Part shown: positions 50,639-59,674 of the stretch, piece after piece
Numbering within the stretch: position 1 is the stretch's first letter
Layout of the letters: each line of letters begins with the position of its first letter
Origin: DASWHF01 sp036393295
GTDB lineage: Bacteria > Pseudomonadota > Gammaproteobacteria > Acidiferrobacterales > UBA6901
DNA: 61,619 nucleotides
Assembly: GCA_036393295.1 (NCBI GenBank)
Contig: DASWHF010000043.1
Span: 1 to 61,619, forward strand
Reading direction: 5' to 3'
Made by a program: the position numbers and the translations under genes
Notes under the pieces: generated by a model
Told to the model about the DNA's origin: nothing
Database searches by the model: none
What the model saw: only the letters and a program-made list of their open reading frames with translations

Positions 50639-53206
50639 ATGGCAAGGCGGTGGTTGAGGTCGGCTCTGGTGGTGGTCGCGACGTTGCTGCTCGCGGCCTG
50701 CGGTCAGAAGCTGGACCTGGAGGTCAAGGCGACCCTGGACGGGCAGCCGGCGCCCGAGGCAATGGTGCTGTTGGACGGCAAGCAGGTCGGCGCGACCGAC
50801 GCACAGGGCGTGTACGCCGAGACCGTGCGCCAGAAGGCCGGCGCCGAGGTCGAGCTCAAGGTCGTCAAGGATCTGCCCGGTTACCGCATCGAGCCGTTCA
50901 CGACGAAGTTCCTGGTCAAGCTGCCGAAGGAAGGCGAGATCGACAAGTACGCCTACGACGTCAAGCTCAAGGCCATGCGCTACGTCACCCTGGCGGTGAC
51001 CGAGAAGGGCGCGCCGCTCGCCGACGCCGTGGTGCGCGCCGGCAACCGCGAGGTCGGCCGCACCGACGCCGGCGGCGAGTTCATCTACGAATACAAGGAG
51101 TTGCCCAAGCGGGGCGTCGACCTGTCGGTCAGCAAGGCCGGCTATTCGATCTGGCGCAAGCGCGGTCCGGTCGAGCCCGGCGAGCGCCTGGACGTGGCGC
51201 TGGCGCGGCGCGCGGTGGTGAGCGTGAGCGCCCTGCAGGAGGATTACGGGCGGGCGCTCGGGATTCCGGGGGTGGCGGTATTGATCGGCGACCGCACGGT
51301 CGGCAGGACCGACGCGCGCGGCAATTTCACCTATTCCTATGATGGCGAGCCGGGCCGCAAGGTGTCGCTCACGCTGTCGGCGCCGAATCACGTGCCGCCG
51401 CAGTGGCGCACCACCGTTTCCCTCGACGGCCAGGTGAACATCCAGCGCTATTTCTATCCGACCAGCCTGAAGCCCATCCGCGTCGGCATCTACCGCTTCG
51501 TCGGCAACACCCCGGGCGTGGACCTGAAGAGCGTCGTCGCCCAGACCGAATCGGCGATGGCCGGCCAACTCTACAAGCACGGCGTGTTTCAAGAGGTCCC
51601 GAGCCAGTCGTTGCAGGCGGACATCAAGCGCTACCGGCTGAGCGTCGACAAGCTGGTCGGCCAGGGCTGGCAGGACACGCCGCTCAGGCGCAACGTCGAC
51701 ATGATCGTGATGGGCAGCGTCGCCCAGGACGACAAGGGCTATATCCTCGAGGCCAAGTTCTACACCTCGGGCGGCAAGACCATCCTCAGCCAGATCGTCA
51801 AGGCGCGCAACGAGCGCGATATCCACAGCGCGGTGCGCGAGATCGTCGCCAACGTCATCGAGCGCTTCCCCTTCGAGGGCACGGTGGTGGCGATCGAGGA
51901 CGACCGCTACCGGGTCAACATCGGCAAGCCGTTCCGCGTCGGCCGCGGCACCGAGCTGACGCTCACCACGCCCAGTTACGGCGAGTCCGGCAAGATCAGC
52001 GGTTACCGCAGCATCGGCCGTCTGGCGGTGAAGCGCGCCGACGACGGCGGTGCCTGGGCCGAGGTCGGGAACCTCGCCAAGGGCGAGAAGATCGCGGTCG
52101 GCGACCGCGTGGTGCGGCGCGTCTACAGCGACGCCGAGGACGCCGCCAAGCGCACCGTCGCCCGGCTCACGGTCAAGGGCGGGCTCGCACCCGACGTCGC
52201 GCCGCTGGCCGGCGTGAACGTCTACCTCAACAACGACTGGGTCGGCACCACCGGCGCCGACGGCCGTGCCGAGATCCCGGCCCGGCCCGGCAAGAGCTAC
52301 AACCTGGTGCTCTACCGCCACGGCTACCAGCAGGCGACCGACAAGCTCAAGATCGCGAAGAGCGGCGACAGCCGCGAGTTCGTGATGAGCGTAAACAACT
52401 CGCTGTTCCAGGTAGAGTCCGAGCCGACCGGCGCCGCGGTCTACATCGACGGCGAGCGCATCGGCAAGACGCCGATCCTGGGCGGCATCCTCGTGAACCT
52501 CGGCTTCCACACCGTCAAGCTCAGCATCGGCGAGGACTACCGCGACTGGGAGGAGGTGCTGGAGTTCGACAAGAAGATCGAGGACCGCACCGGCGGCGAC
52601 AAGATCGTGCTGCACAGGGATTACCTGAAGATCGGCCAGCGCGCCTTGGAGTCGGGTAACGTCGACGCCGCCATCCAGGCCTACGCCAGCACCGAAAAGA
52701 ACCACCCGGACTACTCGTCCGCCCGTCACCGGCTGGCGCAGATCTACCTGGACGACAAGAACGACTACGACGCCGCCATCCGCGAGTTCGAGAACGTGCT
52801 GTCGCTGCCGGAGAACCAGCAGCTCATCTACAAGCAGTACGCCGTGGCCTTCACCAATCTCGGCCATGCCTATTACGAGAAGGGCAACAGCCTGGCGCAG
52901 AAGGACAAGCAGGCGGCCGCCGAGTACTTCGCCAAGGCGGTGAGCGAGCTGCAGACCGCCAAACAGAACACGCGCTTTTTCCCGACCCAGCACTACGACG
53001 AGGCCTTGCACGATACGCATTACTACATGGCGCTCGCCTATCACAAGCTGTACCTGGTGACGAAGCGGCCGGCGGTCATGGACAGCGCGAACCTGGCGTG
53101 GCGCGAGTACTTCGACTTCTTCCCGCAGAAGCTCGCGGGCAAGGAGGCGTTCGAGCAGAGCCGCGAGGCGGCGCGCAAGTACTGGGACGAGATCAAGGAC
53201 CAATAG
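50639..53206 (+). CDS. Large lipoprotein: beta-sandwich repeats, FlgT/CsgG-like middle, PEGA and TPR domains
   Basis: 855 residues. Lipobox LLAAC (Cys21) gives an outer-membrane lipoprotein. Residues ~25-275 are three carboxypeptidase-regulatory-like beta-sandwiches (VLLDGKQVGATDAQGVY; VVRAGNREVGRTDAGGEF; VLIGDRTVGRTDARGNF). Residues ~277-500 look like the FlgT/CsgG/TolB-N type (KPIRVGIYRFVGNTPGV, VDMIVMGSVAQDDKGYILEA, FEGTVVAIEDDRYRVNIGKP). Then another sandwich (~512-580), a PEGA domain (~587-650, VESEPTGAAVYIDGERIGKT) and C-terminal TPR-like helices (~655-850). All domains are for binding; no catalytic motif. Function unknown; probably a scaffold in the envelope. Confidence 0.78.
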   Translation: MARRWLRSALVVVATLLLAACGQKLDLEVKATLDGQPAPEAMVLLDGKQVGATDAQGVYAETVRQKAGAEVELKVVKDLPGYRIEPFTTKFLVKLPKEGEIDKYAYDVKLKAMRYVTLAVTEKGAPLADAVVRAGNREVGRTDAGGEFIYEYKELPKRGVDLSVSKAGYSIWRKRGPVEPGERLDVALARRAVVSVSALQEDYGRALGIPGVAVLIGDRTVGRTDARGNFTYSYDGEPGRKVSLTLSAPNHVPPQWRTTVSLDGQVNIQRYFYPTSLKPIRVGIYRFVGNTPGVDLKSVVAQTESAMAGQLYKHGVFQEVPSQSLQADIKRYRLSVDKLVGQGWQDTPLRRNVDMIVMGSVAQDDKGYILEAKFYTSGGKTILSQIVKARNERDIHSAVREIVANVIERFPFEGTVVAIEDDRYRVNIGKPFRVGRGTELTLTTPSYGESGKISGYRSIGRLAVKRADDGGAWAEVGNLAKGEKIAVGDRVVRRVYSDAEDAAKRTVARLTVKGGLAPDVAPLAGVNVYLNNDWVGTTGADGRAEIPARPGKSYNLVLYRHGYQQATDKLKIAKSGDSREFVMSVNNSLFQVESEPTGAAVYIDGERIGKTPILGGILVNLGFHTVKLSIGEDYRDWEEVLEFDKKIEDRTGGDKIVLHRDYLKIGQRALESGNVDAAIQAYASTEKNHPDYSSARHRLAQIYLDDKNDYDAAIREFENVLSLPENQQLIYKQYAVAFTNLGHAYYEKGNSLAQKDKQAAAEYFAKAVSELQTAKQNTRFFPTQHYDEALHDTHYYMALAYHKLYLVTKRPAVMDSANLAWREYFDFFPQKLAGKEAFEQSREAARKYWDEIKDQ

Positions 53207-53224
53207 GCGGGAAGCGCGGACACC

Positions 53225-54439
53225 ATGTGCAAGCTCGGGTGCTGGGCGCTGACCTGCGTCCTGCTGACCTCGGCCTGGGTCTGGGCGGCGCAGACCGCGG
53301 ACCCGCCGGCCGCGGACACCGCCGCGCCGGCCGGCGAGGATGCCGCGGCGGACGCGGCCGCGCCCGGGGAGCCGCCGGCCCCGGCCGGCGTCGCGCTCGA
53401 GTATCTGCGGCCGTTGACCGGCATCGAGTCCGGGCGCAACGATTCCAATCCGGTGTGGTCGCGGTCGGGCCGGCTGATCGGCTTCGAACGCAGCCGCGGC
53501 GAGAAAAAGGAACTGCTGGTGGCGCGTAACGACGGGAGCATCGTGGAGACCATCTACTTTCAGCTGTCCGAGGGAAGCCAGGAACCCAGGTTCTACTTTC
53601 CCGGCGTGCTCGAGGAAACCAGCTACAACGCCGGCATCGCCTGGTCGCCGGACGACCGGCGGCTGGTATTCATGAGCAACGGCGGCGAGGGCAATTACGA
53701 CCTCTACCTGCGCGAGCTGGGCGGCAAGACCGCGCGGCTCACCCACCACAGGGAAAAGGACGGCCACGCCGACTGGTCGCCGGCCGACGGGCGCATCGCG
53801 TTCGTGTCGGGGCGCAGCGGCAAGGGCGATGTCTACGTTGCCGACCCGGGCGGCGCGCCGCCGCGCCGGCTGACCGTTGCCGACAGGCCGTTCCTGTATC
53901 CGCAGTGGTCGCCGGACGGTAAGCGCATCGCCGTCATCCACGGCGCCAACGAGAATCACGACATCATCGTCATCGACGGGCTCGACAAGCCCCAGCCGCG
54001 GCTGACCGCGCTCACCACCTGGGAGCACGACGACCTGCGGCCGGTGTGGTCGCCGGACGGCAAGTGGATCGCGTTCTATTCGAACTACAACGAGCACAAC
54101 GATCCCAAGATCTGGGCGATCCTGGTGGTCGCCGCCGACGGCTCGGACCCCAAGTCCGGCGCCGGGCTCGCGGCCAGGGTCGTCGCGACGGATGTCGTGC
54201 CGGACGTCGAACGCGGGCCGGCCTGGCTGCCGGACAGCCGGCGCATCCTGTACGTGAAGGACGACAGGCTCGAATACAACCCGATTCGTCTCGTCGACCT
54301 GCGCGACGGCAGCAACCATCCGGTGCCGACCGGCACCCAGGTCAACCACGATCTGGCCTGCGCGCCGACCGGCGAATTCGCGTTCCGCGCCCAGGTCGAT
54401 CAGTGGGACCAGATCTTCATCGGCAGGCTCAAGGAATGA
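53225..54439 (+). CDS. TolB-like beta-propeller protein (PD40 repeats)
   Basis: 404 residues. Signal peptide (CWALTCVLLTSAWVWAAQ) then a Pro/Ala-rich linker and a WD40-like PD40 propeller: SNPVWSRSGRLIGFERSRG, GIAWSPDDRRLVFMSNGG, HADWSPADGRIAFVSGRSG, YPQWSPDGKRIAVIHGANE, RPVWSPDGKWIAFYSNYNE and GPAWLPDSRRILYVKD. PD40 propellers in the periplasm bind peptides or proteins, as TolB binds Pal. Starts 18 bases after the large lipoprotein and overlaps the next gene by 4 bases (ATGA), so it is in the same operon. Not TolB itself, which has a different N-terminal domain. Confidence 0.82.
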   Translation: MCKLGCWALTCVLLTSAWVWAAQTADPPAADTAAPAGEDAAADAAAPGEPPAPAGVALEYLRPLTGIESGRNDSNPVWSRSGRLIGFERSRGEKKELLVARNDGSIVETIYFQLSEGSQEPRFYFPGVLEETSYNAGIAWSPDDRRLVFMSNGGEGNYDLYLRELGGKTARLTHHREKDGHADWSPADGRIAFVSGRSGKGDVYVADPGGAPPRRLTVADRPFLYPQWSPDGKRIAVIHGANENHDIIVIDGLDKPQPRLTALTTWEHDDLRPVWSPDGKWIAFYSNYNEHNDPKIWAILVVAADGSDPKSGAGLAARVVATDVVPDVERGPAWLPDSRRILYVKDDRLEYNPIRLVDLRDGSNHPVPTGTQVNHDLACAPTGEFAFRAQVDQWDQIFIGRLKE

Positions 54440-55920
54440 CGGCGCTGCGGACCGCGAGGGTGCTGGCCGGGCTGCTTGCGGGCGCGAGCCTCGCGCTGCT
54501 GTCCGTGCCGGCCGTGCCGGCCTCGAAGGACGTCGCCACCGCCCTGCGCCAGTACGAGCAGCACCGCTACGCGGAGGCGGCGCGCAGCCTGCGCGACCAT
54601 ATCCCGGCGGACGGCCAGAACGCCCAGGCCTGGCTGGCGCTCGGCATGATTTATCTCAAGAACGCGGAACTGCACGCCGAGCTCGCCGCGGTCGCGGTCG
54701 ACGTCCAGATCGACTACCTGAAGAAGCTCGCCGCCCGGAAGGGCGCGGGCCGCAGCCGCGCGGTCGATCTCTATCTCGGCGAGGCGCTGCGCGACGCCGG
54801 CCGGCCGCGCGAGGCCGCGACGCACATCGCGCGCTTCCGCGCCCGGCCGAAGCAGGACGCCGGGCTTGCGGCGCTCGCGCCGGTGAGCCTCGGGCTCGCG
54901 CAATATCAGAGCAGGAACACCGCGGCCGCGCGCGCGACCTGGGCGGGCGTCACGAGCAAGGCGCCGGAGGTGCGGGCGGCGCTGGCCGCGGCCTATGCGA
55001 TCTCCGGCCACAACGCCAAACAGGCGGTCGCGCTCGCCGACGATGCCGCCGCCGCGCGCGCCAACCCCGGCGCGCGCATGGTCAAGGACCTGATCGCCGT
55101 CTACAGCCGCAACGGCCGGATCGACAAGGCGTTGGAGCTCGCCGACGGCGCCGATCTGCGCGCGCCTTCCCATGTCGAGGGTGCGGGCTCCGGCCGCGTC
55201 ATCCACTTCTACGATCTCGCGCTGCTCGGCGAGCTGGCGCGCCTCTATGCGGTGGCCGGGCTGGCGGCGCTCGAGCGCGCGGCCGGCGACGCCGCGATCA
55301 AGCCGACCGCTGATTATTACCTGGCGCGCGGCCATGCCGCGCTCGGCGAGCTCGACCGGGCGCAGGCCGCGGCCGAGCGCTTCCTGGCCGTGCCGGATGC
55401 GCCGGCGCGTTTCCGCGACCTGGCCCGTATCCACCAGGCGGGGCTCACCCATCGGCGCGGCGACACCCGCGGCGCGATGACAGTGTGGCAGGAATACGCC
55501 GGGCGCGGCGAGCCCGAGCTGCTGGCCGAGGTGATTGCGGCCTGCACCGGCGCCGGCGCCGACTGCGGCGCGTTCCTAACACGCGCGGCCGCCGCGGCCG
55601 ACGCCGGCCAGGGCCGCAAGTTCGCGCCGCTCAACGTCGCCATCGGCCGCGCCCACCTGGCGCGCAAGGATTACGCGAAGGCGCTCGCCTACCTCGAGGC
55701 CGGCCGCGACAAGAGCAAGAAGAACAAGATCGAAGGCAACGACCCGGTGATGCTGGTCGGTCTGGCCGAGGCCTATTACCGGACCAAGCAATACTCGGAG
55801 AACCTCGAGATCTATTTCGAGATGAGCAAGCAGTTTCCGGCGGTGCGCCAGATCCAGGAGGCGATGCAGGGCATCTACGCCGTGGAGCACAAGAGTGCCG
55901 GGGATGTGAAAATATTCTGA
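54436..55920 (+). CDS. Exported TPR-rich protein
   Basis: 494 residues with a signal peptide (VLAGLLAGASLALLSVPAVPA) and many TPR-like helical pairs (ALRQYEQHRYAEAARSLRDH, AQAWLALGMIYLKNAELHAE, DYYLARGHAALGELDRAQAA, VAIGRAHLARKDYAKALAYL, VGLAEAYYRTKQYSENLEIY). TPR arrays bind partner proteins. Translationally coupled to the TolB-like gene. The longer open frame upstream is a shadow; this start is set by the ATGA overlap with an AAGGA site. Likely assembles with the two lipoproteins and the propeller. Confidence 0.78.
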   Translation: MTALRTARVLAGLLAGASLALLSVPAVPASKDVATALRQYEQHRYAEAARSLRDHIPADGQNAQAWLALGMIYLKNAELHAELAAVAVDVQIDYLKKLAARKGAGRSRAVDLYLGEALRDAGRPREAATHIARFRARPKQDAGLAALAPVSLGLAQYQSRNTAAARATWAGVTSKAPEVRAALAAAYAISGHNAKQAVALADDAAAARANPGARMVKDLIAVYSRNGRIDKALELADGADLRAPSHVEGAGSGRVIHFYDLALLGELARLYAVAGLAALERAAGDAAIKPTADYYLARGHAALGELDRAQAAAERFLAVPDAPARFRDLARIHQAGLTHRRGDTRGAMTVWQEYAGRGEPELLAEVIAACTGAGADCGAFLTRAAAAADAGQGRKFAPLNVAIGRAHLARKDYAKALAYLEAGRDKSKKNKIEGNDPVMLVGLAEAYYRTKQYSENLEIYFEMSKQFPAVRQIQEAMQGIYAVEHKSAGDVKIF

Positions 55921-56008
55921 ACCGGGACACGCCCCGGCGGGCAACAAGGATTGCAACAAACGGTGCGACAATGCACCAAAAAACACGACACCAAGACGTG
56001 AGGCGCCC

Positions 56009-57613
56009 ATGAAACGGATCACCGCGACAATCCTGCTGAGCCTGGCCGTGAGCGCGACGGCGCTCGCCGCGCCCAAGAACGACGGACGGCCGGACGGCGG
56101 CAGCCTGAGCTACGGCGAGTACGGCCGGCCGGCGACGCTCGACCCGATCACCAGCAACGAGATGGTGTCGCTGCGCATCACCGAGCTGGTGTTCAACGGC
56201 CTGGTCGGCATCGACGAGAAGCAGGAGATCGCGCCGGAGCTGGCGGAGCGCTGGGACGCCTCGGCCGACGGCCGGGTCTACACCTTTTATCTCCGCAAGG
56301 ACGTCAAGTGGCACGCGCGCGACGGCGAGGATCCGCGGCCGTTCACCGCCGACGACGTGATCTTCACCTACAACATCATGATGCACCCGCGCACCATCAG
56401 CCCGCTCAAGGTGCGCTACGAGTTCATCGACAAGGCCGAGAAGCTGGACGATTACAGCGTGCGCTTCACCCTGAAGCGGCCGATCCTGAACGCGCTCGCC
56501 AAGTTCACCTTCAAGGTGATTCCCAAGCACGGGCCGAGCAACCCGTTGTACCTGACGCGCGAGGATCCGTTCGTGCAGAACCCGATCGGCACCGGGCCGT
56601 TCATACTCAGGAACGTGACCGCCGACCGCGAGATCATACTCGCCGCCAACGAGGACTACTTCAAGGGCCGGCCGCACATCGACAAGTTCGCCGCCAAGCC
56701 GTTCGCCGACCAGAACATCATGACCCAGGCGATGATGTTCAACGCCATCGACATGATCGTGCTGGTCAACCCGCGCGACATCCCCGAGATCCAGGGCGAC
56801 AAGCGCTTCATCCTCCAGCCCTACAACGCGCTGTCGTACTCGTTCTTCGGCTACAACCTGCGCAACCCGCTGCTCGCCGACAAGCGCGTGCGCCAGGCCT
56901 TCGCCTACGCGGTCAACCGCCAGGAGATGCTGGACTCCTTCTTCAACAGCCAGGGCACCATCATCTCCGGGCCGTTCGCGCCCGGCTCCTGGGCCTACAA
57001 CCTCGACGTCCAGCCGCTGCCCTTCGACCCGCGCAAGGCCCAGGATCTGCTCAAGGAGGCCGGCTTCACGCCCGGCGCCGACGGCGTCATGCAGAAGGGC
57101 GGCAAGAAGCTCGCGCTCACCCTCAAGGTGCCGATCGAAAAGGAGAGCGAGGCGGTCAAGCGCGTGGTGCTGGCGTTCCAGAACTACCTCAAGAACGTCG
57201 GCGTGCAGGTGAAGGTCGAGTTCAAGGAGTGGCAGGCCTGGAAGGAGGACGTGTTCGCCGAGCACGACTTCGACGCGATCTTCGCCTCCTGGGTGTTCGA
57301 CGACTCGGCCGACATCTCCTCGCTGTTCCATTCGGCCGAGATCGGCGCGTGGAAGAACAACTTCGGCGGCTACTCCAGCCCGGAGATCGACAGCCTGATC
57401 GTCGAGAGCAAGCTGACCCTCGACCACGAGAAGCGCCGCACCATCAACCGCAAGCTGCACGCGATGCTGGCCGAGGAGGCGCCGTACACCTTCCTATGGA
57501 CGCTGACCAACTACAGCGCCTACCACAAGAAGGTCCGGCGCGTGGCCATTCACCCGTACAAGTTCTTCTCGTTCGCGGACGAGTGGTTCATACCGGAATC
57601 GGAGCAGCGTTGA
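56009..57613 (+). CDS. Peptide/oligopeptide ABC transporter substrate-binding protein (SBP_bac_5)
   Basis: 534 residues with a clear signal peptide (ATILLSLAVSATALAAP, no lipobox). Family 5 binding-protein features: LTYGEYGRP-like SLSYGEYGRPATLDPI, ELAERWDASADGRVYTFYLR, FTADDVIFTYNIMM, IGTGPFIL, YSFFGYNLRNPLLADKRVRQ, AFAYAVNRQEML. It binds short peptides or similar solutes in the periplasm and feeds the importer encoded downstream. Starts 88 bases after the TPR gene, so a shared transcript is possible. Confidence 0.9.
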   Translation: MKRITATILLSLAVSATALAAPKNDGRPDGGSLSYGEYGRPATLDPITSNEMVSLRITELVFNGLVGIDEKQEIAPELAERWDASADGRVYTFYLRKDVKWHARDGEDPRPFTADDVIFTYNIMMHPRTISPLKVRYEFIDKAEKLDDYSVRFTLKRPILNALAKFTFKVIPKHGPSNPLYLTREDPFVQNPIGTGPFILRNVTADREIILAANEDYFKGRPHIDKFAAKPFADQNIMTQAMMFNAIDMIVLVNPRDIPEIQGDKRFILQPYNALSYSFFGYNLRNPLLADKRVRQAFAYAVNRQEMLDSFFNSQGTIISGPFAPGSWAYNLDVQPLPFDPRKAQDLLKEAGFTPGADGVMQKGGKKLALTLKVPIEKESEAVKRVVLAFQNYLKNVGVQVKVEFKEWQAWKEDVFAEHDFDAIFASWVFDDSADISSLFHSAEIGAWKNNFGGYSSPEIDSLIVESKLTLDHEKRRTINRKLHAMLAEEAPYTFLWTLTNYSAYHKKVRRVAIHPYKFFSFADEWFIPESEQR

Positions 57614-57621
57614 CGCAGTAA

Positions 57622-57719
57622 TTCCCTCTCCCCCACGTCCGTGGGGGAGAGGGTAGGGTGAGGGGGTGTTGCCGCAAGGCACGGCCCTCACCCCAGCCCC
57701 TCTCCCGAAGGGAGAGGGG
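57622..57719. repeat. Family 2 dispersed repeat (CCCTCTCCC double hairpin)
   Basis: CCCTCTCCCCC/GGGGGAGAGGG hairpin followed by TAGGGTGAGGG, 22 bases, then CCCTCACCCCAGCCCCTCTC and a final hairpin. The last hairpin (CCCCTCTCCC-GAA-GGGAGAGGGG, 57697-57719) is followed 5 bases later by six T, so this copy may act as a weak terminator inside the transporter operon. Confidence 0.85.
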
Positions 57720-57749
57720 TAATATTTTTTCAATCACAAACGCACAAAC

Positions 57750-57762
57750 GGGGTCTGACCCC
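57750..57762. repeat. GGGGTCTGACCCC palindrome
   Basis: GGGGTC-T-GACCCC, a 6 bp stem with a one-base centre, between the binding-protein and permease genes. Motifs of this form are scattered in many proteobacteria; only one copy was seen here. Confidence 0.4.
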
Positions 57763-57809
57763 ATTGCGCTGGTAATACGAGCACCCAAGGGGTTGGGACC
57801 GATCCGTCA

Positions 57810-58772
57810 ATGAAACTCGCCGCCGCCCTCCCGATCGCCCGCACCCTCGGCCGCGAGCTCGTCCTCACCGCGCTGCTGCTGCTCGGCGTCAGCGCCGTGG
57901 TCTTCGGCATCCTCTACCTCGCCCCCGGCGACCCCTTCAGCGCGCTGCTCGAAGGCCAGATGCCGGACGCGCAGGCCATCGCCGGCCTGCGCGAGGCCAT
58001 GGGCGTGCCGCAGACCTGGTACGGCCAGTACTGGGCCTGGCTCAGCAACCTGGTCACCGGCAACTTCGGCACCTCGGTGCGCACCGGGCTGCCGGTCGGC
58101 CAGGAGCTGCTGCGCGTCGGCATCAACACGCTGATCCTGACGCTCGGCTCGATGCTGGTGACGCTGCTCATCGCCGTGCCGATCGCGCTCGGCGCCGCGG
58201 CGCGCCGGCGCTCGCCGGTCAACGCGCCGCTCACGCTCGCCGCCTACGTGGTCTCGGCGCTGCCGGTGTTCTGGCTCGGTTATGTCGCCATCTACATCTT
58301 CATTCACTACTTCAACATCTTCCCGCTGGCGTTCGGCGGCGCCGGTTCCGACGGCAAGGTGTGGATCTATTATCTGCTGCCGATCCTGGTGCTCGGCGTC
58401 GGCAACGGCACGCTCGCCGAGATCATCCGCTACCTGCGCGAGGAGATCGGCCGGGTGCTGGCCGAGGACTATATCCGCACCGCGCGCGCCAAGGGCGCCA
58501 AGGTCTGGCGGCACGCCTTCAAGGAGGGCTTTCTCATCCCGGTCACCGAGATCGTCGCGTCCAAGATTCCGTTCATCCTCGGCGGCGCGGTGATCGTCGA
58601 GCAGGTGTTCAACTGGCCGGGCATGGGCCGGCTGGCCTGGCAGGCGGCCCAGGACCGCGACTTTCCGGTGATCATGGGCATCGCCCTGGTCGCCGCCGCC
58701 TTCGTGCGCCTCGGCAGCCTGCTGCAGCGCGTGGTGTTCACTGCGGTCAACCCGCGCGCCTCGCAGGAGTGA
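57810..58772 (+). CDS. Peptide ABC transporter permease (DppB/OppB-type)
   Basis: 320 residues with six predicted membrane helices (LVLTALLLLGVSAVVFGILY, LILTLGSMLVTLLIAVPIAL, LAAYVVSALPVFWLGYVAIY, IYYLLPILVLGVGNGTLAEI, PVIMGIALVAAAFVRLGSLL). The ATPase-coupling EAA-type loop is RTARAKGAKVWRHAFKEGFL. Forms one half of the transmembrane pore with the next gene. Starts 196 bases after the binding-protein gene, with a repeat in between; ends 2 bases before the next gene. Confidence 0.88.
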   Translation: MKLAAALPIARTLGRELVLTALLLLGVSAVVFGILYLAPGDPFSALLEGQMPDAQAIAGLREAMGVPQTWYGQYWAWLSNLVTGNFGTSVRTGLPVGQELLRVGINTLILTLGSMLVTLLIAVPIALGAAARRRSPVNAPLTLAAYVVSALPVFWLGYVAIYIFIHYFNIFPLAFGGAGSDGKVWIYYLLPILVLGVGNGTLAEIIRYLREEIGRVLAEDYIRTARAKGAKVWRHAFKEGFLIPVTEIVASKIPFILGGAVIVEQVFNWPGMGRLAWQAAQDRDFPVIMGIALVAAAFVRLGSLLQRVVFTAVNPRASQE

Positions 58773-58774
58773 GC

Positions 58775-59674
58775 ATGCGCCGCCGCTACCGCCAGCCGCG
58801 CTTCGAGGTCGAAGACCACGCCGAGCTGTCGATCTGGCGCCGCGCCAGCGTCATCGATCTGGGTTACGTCGCCTACGGCGGACTGATCGTGTCGGTCGTG
58901 GTGCTGTCCTACATCGCCGGCGCCTTTGCGCTGCTGCCCTTCGATCCGCAGGCCATCGACTTCGAGCTGCTCAACGCACCGCCCGGCGCCGGCGACCACT
59001 GGCTCGGCACGGATTTTCTCGGCCGCGACATTCTCGCGCGCCTGATCCTCGGCATCCAGGCCTATTTCCTGCCGGGCCTGCTGGCGGTCGTCATCGCGCT
59101 CGCCGGCGGCACCGCCTTCGGCCTCGTCGCCGGTTACCGCGGCGGACGCGCCGACACCGTCGTGACGTATTTCGCCAATCTCATCGATTCCTTCCCGCGC
59201 CTGGTACTGATCCTGCTGGTGATCGCCGCCTTCAAGCCGGACATCTACTACATCATGGTGGTGGTCGGCATCACCGGCGTGCCAACCGTGGCCTCGCTCA
59301 TCAAGGGCAAGATCCAGTTCCTGCGCGAGAAGAACTTCATCGAGGCCGCGCAGGCGCTCGGCCTGCCGACGCGCACCATCCTGCTCAAGCATATCCTGTG
59401 GTACAACTGCCGCGCGCTGCTGATCATCCAGGCGACGCTCGGCATGGGCGAGGCGATACTCATCGAGACCAGCCTGAGCTATCTCGGCTTCGGGGTGCAG
59501 GAACCCACGCCGTCGTGGGGAAACATGGTGCAGGCCGGGGCGAATTACTTCCTGCAGGGCAATTTCTGGCCCTCGACCGCGCCGGCGCTGGCGATCCTGT
59601 TCACCATTCTCGGCTTTCATCTGCTCGGTGACGGCCTCAACAACATCCTCGAAGGCAAGCGGGGGCGGCAATGA
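58775..59674 (+). CDS. Peptide ABC transporter permease (DppC/OppC-type)
   Basis: 299 residues from ATG 58775. The periplasmic loop GTDFLGRDILARLILGIQ and EAA motif EAAQALGLPTRTILLKHI are the DppC/OppC hallmarks, along with ETSLSYLGFGVQEPTPSWGN near the C-terminus. Pairs with the DppB-type subunit. Its stop overlaps the next start by 4 bases (ATGA), so all parts are produced together. Confidence 0.9.
   Translation: MRRRYRQPRFEVEDHAELSIWRRASVIDLGYVAYGGLIVSVVVLSYIAGAFALLPFDPQAIDFELLNAPPGAGDHWLGTDFLGRDILARLILGIQAYFLPGLLAVVIALAGGTAFGLVAGYRGGRADTVVTYFANLIDSFPRLVLILLVIAAFKPDIYYIMVVVGITGVPTVASLIKGKIQFLREKNFIEAAQALGLPTRTILLKHILWYNCRALLIIQATLGMGEAILIETSLSYLGFGVQEPTPSWGNMVQAGANYFLQGNFWPSTAPALAILFTILGFHLLGDGLNNILEGKRGRQ

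Noticed and set aside
50498..54349. 1283-codon open frame on the minus strand
   Set aside because: Arg/His/Asp-rich shadow of the lipoprotein and propeller genes, with no family motifs.
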